A DNA stretch of 52,606 nucleotides from a virus (IMGVR_UViG_3300047322_000449:1-52606); one strand, 5' to 3'. Shown: positions 1-7,062, counted from the stretch's first letter. Notes: generated by a model not told the origin, from the sequence alone. Numbers and translations are program-made.

Positions 1-61
1 TCATCAGAAAGGGCTCAGTACCAGGGAAAACGTGGGCCCACAAGTCAAACGGATTCGTCAT
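1..61 (-). CDS. Partial leftward gene running off the left edge; possible start of the late operon
   Basis: An ATG on the minus strand at 61 opens a frame that stays open to the window edge (20 residues, beginning MTNPFDLWAHVFPG). A weak GGTGA lies about 8 bases upstream. The late genes read leftward and terminase and portal are absent from the window, so the first gene of the late operon could begin here. That identity is inference from layout; the fragment is too short to recognise a family. Confidence 0.4.
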   Translation of the reverse strand, partial: MTNPFDLWAHVFPGTEPFLM

Positions 62-581
62 CGGAATTCACCAGGCCGCCGGGCGGGGCGGGGCGGTACC
101 CTCAAGCGTACCCCAGCGGCCACGCCTCAGCCCCGCTACGGGCCAGCCCGCGCCGACCCAGCCTAGCTTACCCCCAAAGGCGTACACGCCACGCTACGGG
201 GTATAGCCCTTAGCCTATGAATACGTGGTGACATCTACCGACATTCCGTTAGCTTCCGGCCGGATTTGTAGGTAGGCTAGGGCTACGCCCCGCCGGTTAC
301 TTAGGCGGCGGCGGGTACGGGGCGGCTTTACCGGCGCCGGTTGCTAGTTAGGCGGATCTCCGATCTAGGCTACGCTTTTGAGCGTAACGACCGTTTCGGA
401 AACAATCGCGCCGGGGGCTAGGGGGAGATCCTAGCCGCGCGGGGGTACTACGCGCCTTCGGAGCTTCCGGCTAAGCCGGACCGTAGGCCCAACTACCCCG
501 ATCCGTAAGCCCTTAGCGGGTACCGTGCTAGGAACCGGATAAGCACGGGTCGGATAGGCGCAAGAAATCATAAGCCATAAA
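62..581. other. Non-coding divergent control region, hairpin-rich
   Basis: I see no convincing gene in this stretch, which lies between a leftward partial frame and the first rightward gene. It is rich in TAG, CTAG, TACG and CGCCGG words, unlike the coding DNA. It holds several perfect short inverted repeats: the 12-bp palindrome ACCGGCGCCGGT at 330-341, TACGCT/AGCGTA at 371-386, GGCTAGG/CCTAGCC at 416-436 and TCCGGC/GCCGGA at 466-480. Divergent promoters, operators, a packaging site or an origin are all possible. I could not identify clear -35/-10 pairs. Confidence 0.55.
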
Positions 582-687
582 CCTCCCTCCCAACGGTTAG
601 CAGCTGGGGCTTAGAGGCTGAACTACCCAAGCCTGTAAGCCCCCTGCTGGTAACCGCGGATAAGCCAAGGTGCCATAACCAGGGAGG
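582..687 (+). promoter_or_regulatory. Structured leader of the first early gene with internal anti-SD
   Basis: The leader has three parts. CCTCCCT at 582-588 is the exact complement of the AGGGAGG start motif at 681-687. Between them a long hairpin (594-656) pairs CGGTTA/TAACCG, CAGC/GCTG, GGGGCTTA/TAAGCCCC and AGGCT/AGCCT, about 23 bp with small internal loops. The start motif CCAGGGAGG (679-687) sits 8 bases before the ATG. GCCATAA occurs directly before both the complement (574-580) and the motif (672-678). The arrangement would allow the ribosome site to be masked by the upstream complement. Confidence 0.6.
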
Positions 688-695
688 AACCAAAA

Positions 696-953
696 ATGAC
701 CGTCGATACGACAACCGATAACGACACCATCACCGTCAAGGTCGGAACGAAGACCCTGAAGCTGAAGGTCACGGACGTCACGACTCTCACCGACGCGCTC
801 CTGGCCGCTCGCAAGGAGGCCTACGAGAACCTGCGCGTCGCCCGCGAGGCCACCAAGGCCGCGCAGAAGACCGAAAGGGAGGCTGCGAAGCGCGTCAAGC
901 TCGAGGAGCGCAAGGCTGCCCTCGAGGCGAAGCTCGCTGAGCTCGCAGCGTAG
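696..953 (+). CDS. Hypothetical protein with C-terminal coiled coil
   Basis: This is the first rightward gene, 85 residues. The start is fixed by the motif CCAGGGAGG 8 bases upstream. Residues 1-35 are rich in Thr and Val and look like short beta strands. Residues 40-85 are a charged Ala/Glu/Lys/Arg helix, probably a coiled coil. I do not recognise the family. Its place at the head of the early arm, behind the most elaborate leader, suggests it is made very early. Confidence 0.8.
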   Translation: MTVDTTTDNDTITVKVGTKTLKLKVTDVTTLTDALLAARKEAYENLRVAREATKAAQKTEREAAKRVKLEERKAALEAKLAELAA

Positions 954-1019
954 CGGGTAGGGCACCGAAAGGTGCCCCTCCCGGTGTGCTGAAGCATGCC
1001 AGAACACGAACCAGGGAGG
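954..1019 (+). promoter_or_regulatory. Double-hairpin start element
   Basis: Directly after the stop codon, CGGG (954-957) and GGGCACC pair with GGTGCCC and CCCG (80-83 of the 900s) across a GAAA loop. A second hairpin, GGTGTGC/GCATGCC with a TGAA loop, covers 983-1000. CCAGGGAGG follows at 1011-1019, 8 bases before the next ATG. No U-tract follows, so it is not a normal intrinsic terminator. Confidence 0.75.
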
Positions 1020-1027
1020 AACACAAG

Positions 1028-1288
1028 ATGGCAGCTCAGGGCAAGCCGTACAACGAGTACCATGGCAAGCCTGGAAAGCGGAATCGCGAGGTCTTCCGGA
1101 AGGTTCCCAAGACCGACCGGCTGCTGAAGCGGTACCGCGTGCTCTACTGGGACATCTGCGAGTTGCAGCTAATCAGCTGCGACAACCTGACGTCCGACAG
1201 CCAAGCAGCGATCGCACACGAGATCAACCTGCGTGAGATCGCGATGGCTCAGATCGTCGATCAGCTGGGATTCACTCCGGCTGCGTAG
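1028..1288 (+). CDS. Hypothetical small basic protein
   Basis: 86 residues. The ATG at 1028 is chosen over an upstream in-frame ATG because CCAGGGAGG lies 8 bases before it and the upstream ATG would lie inside the double hairpin. The first half is strongly basic (Lys/Arg), and residues 45-80 are predicted helical. No recognised domain. Its own start element makes it a separate translational unit. Confidence 0.8.
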   Translation: MAAQGKPYNEYHGKPGKRNREVFRKVPKTDRLLKRYRVLYWDICELQLISCDNLTSDSQAAIAHEINLREIAMAQIVDQLGFTPAA

Positions 1289-1350
1289 CGGGAGGGGCAG
1301 GAACTCAAACCTGCCCCGTCCCGGTGCGCTACTGCACCTAACCAGGGAGG
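1289..1350 (+). promoter_or_regulatory. Double-hairpin start element
   Basis: The first stem pairs CGGGA-GGGGCAGG with CCTGCCCC-GTCCCG across an 8-base loop. The second pairs GGTGC (1323-1327) with GCACC (1334-1338). CCAGGGAGG follows at 1342-1350, 9 bases before the ATG. Both stems differ in sequence from the preceding element while keeping the same order, clamp and pairing. Confidence 0.75.
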
Positions 1351-1359
1351 TACTACAGA

Positions 1360-1644
1360 ATGGCACTCGAAGCGTTCCGGGCACGTTGCCGTGAACTCCT
1401 CGCTGAAGGCGTGAAGCCTACGGCGACCGAGTTCGCAAAGCGCGGTTGGCCCAACGTAACTGTTGCCAACAACCGGCTGTACGCCGCGCAGGGCCGTCCT
1501 GCCTGCCCGGTGCCGGGGTCGGGTACGTGCTTCACATCCGGCCGCTACAACACGGCTCGCCGTGAGGAACTCCTCGCAGCGGGTTGGGTGTTCGTTCCCA
1601 ACAACGGCAGGTACGAAGGTGCCGGCGTTTGGGTGAAGCCGTGA
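1360..1644 (+). CDS. Hypothetical protein, possible HTH-like N-terminus
   Basis: 94 residues, start fixed by CCAGGGAGG 9 bases upstream. Residues 8-45 alternate helix, turn and helix (around KPTATEFAKRGWPNVTVANN) and could form a small DNA-binding fold; this is only a guess from pattern. The C-terminal half is rich in Gly, Trp and Tyr and ends in a probable beta hairpin. No family recognised. Confidence 0.78.
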   Translation: MALEAFRARCRELLAEGVKPTATEFAKRGWPNVTVANNRLYAAQGRPACPVPGSGTCFTSGRYNTARREELLAAGWVFVPNNGRYEGAGVWVKP

Positions 1645-1665
1645 TCGTACAACGGTTCTAGGTTG

Positions 1666-1726
1666 CGGGTGCGGTTCTTCGGAACCGTTCCCGGAGCACT
1701 ACGCTCCGTAACAAAACACAGGGAGG
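1666..1726 (+). promoter_or_regulatory. Double-hairpin start element with UUCG loop
   Basis: The first stem joins CGGG/CCCG and CGGTTC/GAACCG and is capped by TTCG closed by a C-G pair, the very stable UUCG type. The second stem is GGAGC (1693-1697) with GCTCC (1703-1707). A variant start motif, CACAGGGAGG, ends at 1726, and the ATG follows 5 bases later. Confidence 0.75.
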
Positions 1727-1731
1727 GCACA

Positions 1732-1986
1732 ATGCCTAAGTACGAGGATGGCAAGCTTCACATCAAGCCCGGCGACAGCTTCTGGGTCGTCGAGGAAGAT
1801 GTCGGAGAGTTCCTGTTCTCGGTACAGTTCGCAGACGGTGAGAGGAACGAGAACAACGACATTCCTCTCGAGATGATCGTGTACCCGATGCATCTGAACG
1901 ACATCGCAGCTAAGGACGACGACGTCACGGTGCTGCCTGTCACGGATGCTTCCGGTGTCAACGGCGCGAGGATCGTCTGCCACTGA
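1732..1986 (+). CDS. Hypothetical small acidic protein
   Basis: 84 residues. The ATG at 1732 is preferred to an upstream in-frame start because AGGGAGG lies just before it and the longer form would read through the hairpins. It is acidic and predicted mostly beta, with a short strand pattern around FWVVEEDVGEFLFSVQF. No recognised domain or membrane segment. Confidence 0.78.
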   Translation: MPKYEDGKLHIKPGDSFWVVEEDVGEFLFSVQFADGERNENNDIPLEMIVYPMHLNDIAAKDDDVTVLPVTDASGVNGARIVCH

Positions 1987-2084
1987 GCTAGGACTAAGTG
2001 CGAGTCCTGCGGGCGAGGCAGCAAAGTTGAAGCTGTCCGCATCGTGTGAGGTAACGCTCTGTTGCGCTATGCCAACATCTGGAG

Positions 2085-2142
2085 CGGGCACTCATCACGC
2101 TGCCTCTGCCCGGAGCATTCGCTCCGAACACAACCAGGGAGG
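2085..2142 (+). promoter_or_regulatory. Start element, weaker first hairpin
   Basis: CGGGCA (2085-2090) can pair with TGCCCG (2107-2112), and GGAGC (2112-2116) with GCTCC (2121-2125) across ATTC. CCAGGGAGG follows at 2134-2142, only 4 bases before the ATG. Upstream, AGGACT/AGTCCT (1990-2008) forms a further small hairpin. The first stem has a long loop and is less convincing than in sister elements. Confidence 0.6.
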
Positions 2143-2146
2143 AAGC

Positions 2147-2611
2147 ATGAAGCCAAGCGTGGCATCAGACCTCGACCGCATCGCGTATGCGGAGCAGAAG
2201 CTTTGCGATCTGCTCCAGGCGATGCGAGAGCTGAACCTGCATGCACCGTCGGCCACCGAAACGATCAGTGACGCGTTGGCCGACGCGAAGCTCTGCATCA
2301 AGACGCTGAGCGACGAGCTCGACGGCCGCAGCGTTCCCACGTTCAACCAAGAGCAGTGGGAAGCACTCAACCAGGCCGAGACGCGCATCTACAGGAACAC
2401 CGGCTCACCGACCTACGGCTGGACGGACGTCGTCGAGCCGGAGGACAGCGCCCCGATGTTCTGGATCTGGCAACAGTGCGAGTCCTACTTCGAGAACATG
2501 GACGAGGACTGGAACCGGCTCACCCAGAAGGAGCGGGATCGCAAGATCGCTCATCGTCTCGCTCGCATCAACGCGATGATGGTCTACGGACCCGAGTACC
2601 TGCTGATCTGA
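2147..2611 (+). CDS. Hypothetical alpha-helical protein
   Basis: 154 residues. The ATG at 2147 follows CCAGGGAGG. A longer in-frame reading would run through the hairpin element and is rejected. Residues 1-65 form a long amphipathic helix region, and the middle has aromatic clusters (around MFWIWQQCESYF). The last 40 residues are charged helix. No family recognised. Confidence 0.8.
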   Translation: MKPSVASDLDRIAYAEQKLCDLLQAMRELNLHAPSATETISDALADAKLCIKTLSDELDGRSVPTFNQEQWEALNQAETRIYRNTGSPTYGWTDVVEPEDSAPMFWIWQQCESYFENMDEDWNRLTQKERDRKIAHRLARINAMMVYGPEYLLI

Positions 2612-2616
2612 CACAG

Positions 2617-2692
2617 CGGGAGCGTACCCGAGAGGGTACGCTTCCCGGTGTGCCACTCAGGACGCCTACCACAGAACTACCAACCAGGGAGG
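2617..2692 (+). promoter_or_regulatory. Double-hairpin start element with GAGA loop
   Basis: CGGG/CCCG clamps a perfect 8-bp stem, GCGTACCC/GGGTACGC, capped by the GNRA-type loop GAGA. A weaker second stem (GGT...ACC, 2647-2670) follows, then CCAGGGAGG at 2684-2692 and the ATG 7 bases later. Confidence 0.78.
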
Positions 2693-2699
2693 AAAGGCA

Positions 2700-3695
2700 A
2701 TGACTGAGGACATTCTCAGGAAGGTCCGCGGACTCATCGCGAAGGCCAACAGCACTGATCACGAGGGCGAACGCCGCGTGTTCATGGCAAAGGCCGACGA
2801 GTTGATGGAGAAATATGCCATCGACCAAGCGATGCTCCGCATGGGCGAGAACAAGAACGCTCGTGTGGTCGTTCGCCGGGACATGGACATCAGCTGGTGG
2901 TCCGAACTCAGTGACATCGACTTCGAGGCTCGGAGCAACATCTGGTGGCTCTTCAAGCGGTGCGTTGACTTCTGCCGGTGCTACACGGCAGAGCGCGCGA
3001 TGAACTTCCGCCAGGGCAACTGCCCGGTGTACGGCATGGACAGCGATCTGTCATACCTTGACATGCTGTTCACGGATCTGCTCCTCCAGATGGTGGACCA
3101 CATCAAGCCGAAGTACGATCCGTCCCTAAGCATGGGACAGAATGTCATGCGCGCGAAGGAAGCGGGCATGAAGTACATCGACATCGCGGTGTGGCTCGGC
3201 CATCCGGAGTGGCGCGTCCCGAACGGGACCGGCGGATACAAGACTGCCGACAACGGCAAGATGCTGCGCGAGTACAAGCAGTACCTTCGCACGCTCGGCA
3301 AGCTTCCGTCCGACGTCGTCAGCATCCACCCGACCACGTGGCAGGTCAGCTACGTCGAAGGCTTCTGCGTCATGGTACGCACGAGGCTCAACGACATGAT
3401 CAAGCTGCGCGCGGGTGGCACCGGCGACGACAACAGCATGGCGTTGGTCGTACGCGACATCCGCGACCAGGCCATGGAGGCATTCAACGAGGCATTCCCG
3501 CCTCCTGTTCCGCCTCCGCCGCACCCCGACGACTGCAAGTGCGTCGCGTGCAAGGCGAAGAGGAAGCCTGTCAAGTATCGCCCTTCCAGGCAGTACAGTG
3601 ACAAGGCATACCTGTCGGGTGCCGACAAGGGACGCGATGCTCGGATCGTCACCAACGACCCGAAGCTTCGCACACCAGGCAGGCTGGGCGAGTGA
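2700..3695 (+). CDS. DUF2786-type protein
   Basis: 331 residues. The N-terminus (about 1-45, ILRKVRGLIAKANSTDHEGE followed by a second helix with MAKADELMEKYAID) matches the DUF2786 pattern seen in actinobacteria and their phages, whose function is unknown. The middle is mixed and contains three Trp-rich segments. Near the C-terminus a C-x-C-x2-C cluster (CKCVACK, about residues 279-284) could bind a metal, and the tail is basic. It has its own start element. A nucleic-acid role is only suggested by the basic, Cys-containing tail. Confidence 0.85.
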   Translation: MTEDILRKVRGLIAKANSTDHEGERRVFMAKADELMEKYAIDQAMLRMGENKNARVVVRRDMDISWWSELSDIDFEARSNIWWLFKRCVDFCRCYTAERAMNFRQGNCPVYGMDSDLSYLDMLFTDLLLQMVDHIKPKYDPSLSMGQNVMRAKEAGMKYIDIAVWLGHPEWRVPNGTGGYKTADNGKMLREYKQYLRTLGKLPSDVVSIHPTTWQVSYVEGFCVMVRTRLNDMIKLRAGGTGDDNSMALVVRDIRDQAMEAFNEAFPPPVPPPPHPDDCKCVACKAKRKPVKYRPSRQYSDKAYLSGADKGRDARIVTNDPKLRTPGRLGE

Positions 3696-3699
3696 CCTG

Positions 3700-3759
3700 C
3701 GGCTGAGGCTCTTCGGAGCCTTGGCCGGAGCTCACGCTCCACAAGCAACCACAGGGAGG
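3700..3759 (+). promoter_or_regulatory. Double-hairpin start element with a covarying clamp
   Basis: The clamp is CGGC/GCCG instead of the usual CGGG/CCCG, a compensated change. The stem AGGCTC/GAGCCT is capped by TTCG. The second stem is GGAGC/GCTCC (3727-3740). ACAGGGAGG follows at 3751-3759, with the ATG at 3765. Confidence 0.75.
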
Positions 3760-3764
3760 AGAAT

Positions 3765-4040
3765 ATGACAGTGATCATGACCGATGAAGAGATCGGCGCG
3801 ATTGCTGCGAAGCTGTGCGAAGCCGGATTCAACGGCAACGAGATCAGCTTTCAGCAGCGTGCCAATCGCGATCGTGTCGCGCTGGTCATGATGCATCTGG
3901 GCGCAAGGGTTCGTAAGAGCTCAACGCGCAACCAGAGCATCGACCCGCGCTACACGGTCGAGGGTCGCAACCTGCCCGACCTGGGCATGGGGAACGACCG
4001 CATCTTCACCAACCTGTACCACCTCGTCAGGACGCTCTGA
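3765..4040 (+). CDS. Hypothetical protein
   Basis: 91 residues. The ATG is placed just after AGGGAGG. Residues 5-50 form helices with the hydrophobic spacing of a small globular fold. The remainder is basic and contains a DPRYTVEGRNLPDLG stretch that looks like a turn-rich DNA- or RNA-contacting segment. Its stop codon overlaps the start of the next gene, so the four genes from here to 4742 are translationally coupled. Confidence 0.78.
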   Translation: MTVIMTDEEIGAIAAKLCEAGFNGNEISFQQRANRDRVALVMMHLGARVRKSSTRNQSIDPRYTVEGRNLPDLGMGNDRIFTNLYHLVRTL

Positions 4041-4186
4041 TGGCCAGGGACAGACTGCTCAAGGCTCGCTTCAAGATTGGCACCGAGACGCACACGTTCT
4101 ACGGAGCCACGATCAAGGAAGCGACCGCGAACGCGAACGCCTGGGCCAAGAAGCACGGCCTGACGGCCAAGCAGGTGAAGTCATGA
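4040..4186 (+). CDS. Small basic hypothetical protein (48 residues)
   Basis: TGATG overlap with the upstream stop marks the start. The protein is basic, with a pattern of beta strands then helix (FKIGTETHTFYGATIKEATA) similar to many small phage proteins of unknown role. Its own stop overlaps the next ATG (ATGA). No domain recognised. The coupling on both sides supports it as real despite its size. Confidence 0.7.
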   Translation: MARDRLLKARFKIGTETHTFYGATIKEATANANAWAKKHGLTAKQVKS

Positions 4187-4473
4187 GGCGACCAGAGGTT
4201 GACGAGATCCTGAGAGTTCTCGATCCTGAGGCACTGGGTCTCGGTCAGCACTCGGACGCAGTGCAGGTCATTGCGGTCTTCGGCAGCCTCGGGGAAGACT
4301 GGGGCATCTGGGGCGAGCACGCTTGGTCCCAGGCCGACCACGACACCGAGACTGGCCATATCGGCGATTGGTACGTCATCGCCGTTGAAGTTCGCCAGAA
4401 CGCAGAGGGCGAAACCGAAGTCGTACACGAGGGCGAGACATTCTCGCTCGCGAGCTACGAGGTCGGACAATGA
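4183..4473 (+). CDS. Hypothetical acidic protein
   Basis: 96 residues, starting in an ATGA overlap. It is acidic and Trp-rich in the middle (EDWGIWGEHAW), with probable beta strands in the second half. No membrane segment or metal motif. It belongs to the coupled set 3765-4742. Confidence 0.78.
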   Translation: MRRPEVDEILRVLDPEALGLGQHSDAVQVIAVFGSLGEDWGIWGEHAWSQADHDTETGHIGDWYVIAVEVRQNAEGETEVVHEGETFSLASYEVGQ

Positions 4474-4742
4474 GTGACGACTACACGCCGACGCTCAAAG
4501 AGCACATCAGCGTCGAGGGTGCCTGGAAGATCTTCTGGGACCCCGACCAGATGGGGCTGCTCACGTACACGATCATGGACAACGACAGCGGCATGCGCTA
4601 CACCGCTCGCCACGAGGACGGCAGATGGATCGCCGCCCACGAGGGGCACATGACCGTGGACCAGGAGCGCACCATTCCGGCAGACGACGAGGAGTTCCGA
4701 ACGTTGCTGGAGGCGCTCACAGAGGCACGAGCACAACGCTGA
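4470..4742 (+). CDS. Hypothetical acidic protein
   Basis: 90 residues, starting in an ATGA overlap with the upstream gene. The N-terminal 60 residues are beta-like with several Trp and Tyr; the last 25 are an acidic helix. Not recognised. It is the last gene of its unit and is followed at once by the next hairpin element. Confidence 0.78.
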   Translation: MSDDYTPTLKEHISVEGAWKIFWDPDQMGLLTYTIMDNDSGMRYTARHEDGRWIAAHEGHMTVDQERTIPADDEEFRTLLEALTEARAQR

Positions 4743-4746
4743 GTAG

Positions 4747-4807
4747 CGGGTTGCGTAGCATCAGCTACGCTTCCCGGTGTTCAGACAGAGCACCATGACC
4801 AGGGAGG
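4747..4807 (+). promoter_or_regulatory. Double-hairpin start element
   Basis: CGGG/CCCG clamps a perfect 7-bp stem, GCGTAGC/GCTACGC, with loop ATCA. The second hairpin begins GGTG and closes with CACC (4776-4794). CCAGGGAGG is at 4799-4807, with the ATG at 4813. Confidence 0.75.
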
Positions 4808-4812
4808 TGGCA

Positions 4813-5058
4813 ATGTACAGCATCATGATCAACGCTGGGCCACTGTCTTCCGACGACAACGAGATCTACTTCACGCAGATCCCGCCTGTCTTCATCGGCA
4901 AGACGGTGACGCACGCACCCGACGACAAGGGTGTGCAGAGGACCGACCACGAGACATGGGTCGAGATCCAGCCCAACAACGGTGCCTCGCACGTCCGCGG
5001 CAAGAAGATGCAGATCCCGCGCGAGCGCGTGGTCTTCATCACGGAGGACGCGTCATGA
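4813..5058 (+). CDS. Hypothetical protein
   Basis: 81 residues. The ATG at 4813 is chosen because CCAGGGAGG lies 5 bases upstream; in-frame ATGs further up lie inside the hairpin element. It is predicted mostly beta (MYSIMINAGPLSS, then EIYFTQIPPVFIG), with a short basic stretch near the end. Its stop overlaps the next start. Confidence 0.76.
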   Translation: MYSIMINAGPLSSDDNEIYFTQIPPVFIGKTVTHAPDDKGVQRTDHETWVEIQPNNGASHVRGKKMQIPRERVVFITEDAS

Positions 5059-5330
5059 CTCAGCGTCTCGAGCCGCGCAAGGACACGAAGAAGCGCGAGA
5101 AGGCAAGCAAGCTCGCTCGCGCCCAGATCGTCGAGGCTGCCACGAAGGGCAGGAAGACGGTGACGATCGAAGGTGTCGTCTTCAGCATCACGATCAAGAA
5201 GTCGTCGCCCAACGTCACGGTCGGCGGCGAGACCAAGAAGGTCCACGAGAAGTGGATCATCGCGCAACCCGCAGCTGGCGGTCTGCCGGTGTACAACCTG
5301 CACCACCCGACCAACACGAGCCGGGTCTGA
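5055..5330 (+). CDS. Hypothetical basic protein
   Basis: 91 residues, starting at ATGA overlapping the upstream stop. The first 35 residues are a Lys/Arg-rich helix. The rest is beta-like (TVTIEGVVFSITIKK). The charge suggests nucleic-acid binding, but no family is recognised. Confidence 0.76.
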   Translation: MTQRLEPRKDTKKREKASKLARAQIVEAATKGRKTVTIEGVVFSITIKKSSPNVTVGGETKKVHEKWIIAQPAAGGLPVYNLHHPTNTSRV

Positions 5331-5335
5331 CACAG

Positions 5336-5395
5336 CGGGTGGCGCTCTCAGGAGCGCTGCCCGGTATGCCAGACGGCGTACCATAACCAGGGAGG
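5336..5395 (+). promoter_or_regulatory. Double-hairpin start element
   Basis: CGGG/CCCG clamps GCGCTC/GAGCGC with loop TCAG. The second stem is the best of the set: GGTATGCC pairs with GGCGTACC over 8 bp (one G-U) around AGAC (5363-5382). CCAGGGAGG at 5387-5395 is 5 bases before the ATG. Confidence 0.78.
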
Positions 5396-5400
5396 TAGCT

Positions 5401-5634
5401 ATGGAAGGAGGATTCGTCATCGACACTCCGGAGGGCATTCGTGCCTTCGGACTCCTCAGCCTGTACCACAAGCTGAAGATGGAGGTCGACAATCCTCACG
5501 GCCCGACGTGGCGCGGTTCGCCGCGCATGCAGGCTCTTCAGGTCATGGGTCGGGCTGACAAGCCCGGCAAGAAGAAGACGCTCGCGCTCTACGTCGAGTG
5601 GTTGAAGGAGCGTGGCATCGATGTCAGCGTCTAG
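5401..5634 (+). CDS. Hypothetical protein
   Basis: 77 residues with a firm start behind CCAGGGAGG. It is largely helical with a basic middle (WRGSPRMQALQVMGRADKPG) and ends in a charged helix. Not recognised. The following gene starts inside its 3' end, so the two are probably coupled. Confidence 0.78.
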   Translation: MEGGFVIDTPEGIRAFGLLSLYHKLKMEVDNPHGPTWRGSPRMQALQVMGRADKPGKKKTLALYVEWLKERGIDVSV

Positions 5635-5902
5635 CGACGAGCCCCTGTTCGAGGTCGTCGGTGAAGCGGTGTACGATGCCGAGACCGACAGCCTCGCACC
5701 AGCACCGCACGACGTGTACGAGTGCTGGGTGTCCGGTCACACCGACGTGGGCATTGCCGGCGGGTTCACGAAGAGAACCGACATCGCCGACATCGCGCTC
5801 TGGGTGGCAGGAGTCCTGCCCCACCTGGGCAAGCACGCTCATGTTCACATCGTCAAGCACAGGAGCGACGAGTACGTTCCGGTGAACTCGGTGCGTGTCT
5901 GA
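5621..5902 (+). CDS. Hypothetical protein
   Basis: 93 residues. The ATG at 5621 is preferred to an in-frame GTG at 5612 because GGAG lies 10 bases before the ATG but only 1 base before the GTG. It is acidic and mixed alpha/beta, with a His-rich segment (HLGKHAHVHIVKH) near the end. It overlaps the genes on both sides. Confidence 0.75.
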   Translation: MSASSDEPLFEVVGEAVYDAETDSLAPAPHDVYECWVSGHTDVGIAGGFTKRTDIADIALWVAGVLPHLGKHAHVHIVKHRSDEYVPVNSVRV

Positions 5903-6105
5903 TGGACGACCTGAAGAGGATCGTTCTACGTTCTGTACAGACAGTCATCAGCGATCATCTTGAAGATCGCGTCAATGACTCTCACGACTCGATCACAGGA
6001 ATCGATCTCGAGATCAACGACCTGTCTCAGTCAGAAACAACCGTCAGGATCCACAGTCCGGGAGGACCTCGCTACTTCAAGGTGAAGGTCAGCGAGATGA
6101 TCTGA
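5902..6105 (+). CDS. Small hypothetical protein (67 residues)
   Basis: Starts in TGATG with the upstream stop. The N-terminal half is helical and the C-terminal half looks like three short beta strands (TVRIHSPGGPRYFKVKV). No recognised domain. It closes the coupled unit 5401-6105. Confidence 0.75.
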   Translation: MDDLKRIVLRSVQTVISDHLEDRVNDSHDSITGIDLEINDLSQSETTVRIHSPGGPRYFKVKVSEMI

Positions 6106-6109
6106 GTTG

Positions 6110-6174
6110 CGGGAATCGCTAGGAGACTAGCGATCTCCCGGAGCATCAGGTATGCTCCACTAGACCCAGGGAGG
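6110..6174 (+). promoter_or_regulatory. Double-hairpin start element with GAGA loop
   Basis: CGGG/CCCG clamps a perfect 8-bp stem, ATCGCTAG/CTAGCGAT, capped by GAGA. The second stem is GGAGCAT/ATGCTCC, 7 bp, around CAGGT (6140-6158). CCAGGGAGG is at 6166-6174, 5 bases before the ATG. Confidence 0.8.
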
Positions 6175-6179
6175 TGAAT

Positions 6180-6848
6180 ATGACTGTACAACGAGACGCG
6201 GTTCCTACGTGGGCCCAAGAGACAGAGCGGATGGCATCACAGTCGCAGTTGAACTACATCCGTGATCTCGCGGGCAAGAAGGACCTAAGCGGTCTCAGAG
6301 TGGACCAGCAGCTCTGGCTCACCCAGAACCTCGAGAACGAAGAGGTCTGGTTGGCGACAACAAGCAAGATCACGTTCGCCAAGGCCAGGATCATGCTGGA
6401 CAAGCTGATCCCGGCGAAGGACAAGCCACGCGCTGAACAGGAGCCGTATCTGAACCTGGGCTCGCTGGCCAAGCTGCCTCCTGGCAGATACGCCATCGAG
6501 AACGTTGACGGCGAGCTCAGGTTCTACCAGGTCTGGGAAAGCAGGGACAAGCGGGCACGACGCCTGTACGTCCAGCACTCAGACGAGACCAGTCGGCTGC
6601 CGATGCCTGCCCAGCAGGCGATCGCGCAGAAGATCCTGGACGCTGGTGTCCGCGAGTGTGCAATCCGGTACGGAATGGAGATCGGATCATGCTCGAACTG
6701 CGGACGCACGCTCACCAACGAGCTCAGTCGCCGCCTCGGCATCGGCCCTGTTTGTGGGGGCAGGATGTTCGGTGACGACGGCTGGCGCGATGAGGTCAAG
6801 ACCATGCGTCAGACCATCATCGACGAGGGTGGCGATCCCGGTGAGTAA
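6180..6848 (+). CDS. Zinc-finger protein, DUF6011-like C-terminus
   Basis: 222 residues. The ATG at 6180 follows CCAGGGAGG. The first 70 residues form helices with a Ser/Gln-rich start (MASQSQLNYIRDLAGKKDL), a pattern seen in phage proteins that carry a short DNA- or protein-binding helix bundle. Near residues 163-190 lies a Cys-x2-Cys motif (CSNCGRTL) followed by GIGPVCGGRM, the pattern of the DUF6011 zinc-binding module of unknown function. It overlaps the next gene by 8 bases. Confidence 0.8.
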   Translation: MTVQRDAVPTWAQETERMASQSQLNYIRDLAGKKDLSGLRVDQQLWLTQNLENEEVWLATTSKITFAKARIMLDKLIPAKDKPRAEQEPYLNLGSLAKLPPGRYAIENVDGELRFYQVWESRDKRARRLYVQHSDETSRLPMPAQQAIAQKILDAGVRECAIRYGMEIGSCSNCGRTLTNELSRRLGIGPVCGGRMFGDDGWRDEVKTMRQTIIDEGGDPGE

Positions 6849-7062
6849 GCGAGAAACGTACGAGCAGCTCGAGACGAGCCGCGCTCGCATCGCTCACGAG
6901 AACGGACATCTTCGCAAGAGCAACAAGTACCTGTACGACAGGCTTCGCCGCCTCGAGAACAAGGTACGGACTACCATCATCGTCGGCGAGCCGTTCAACA
7001 ACGATGGTCTGTACCAACTTCGACAGATGGTGCCGACGAAGCCAAGGCCGGTTCGGCGATGA
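6841..7062 (+). CDS. Small coiled-coil hypothetical protein
   Basis: 73 residues with a GTG start inside the 3' end of the upstream gene. It is almost wholly charged helix rich in Arg, Glu and Leu, probably a coiled coil, with a basic tail (PTKPRPVRR). Its stop overlaps the next ATG. Confidence 0.74.
   Translation: MSKRETYEQLETSRARIAHENGHLRKSNKYLYDRLRRLENKVRTTIIVGEPFNNDGLYQLRQMVPTKPRPVRR

Noticed and set aside
1946-2146. N-terminal extension of the gene at 2147
   Set aside because: It would translate the hairpin and start motif; CCAGGGAGG immediately precedes the ATG at 2147.
954-6158. Intergenic hairpins read as intrinsic terminators
   Set aside because: None is followed by a U-rich tract; each is followed by a second hairpin and a start motif, and genes on both sides are expected in one transcript.
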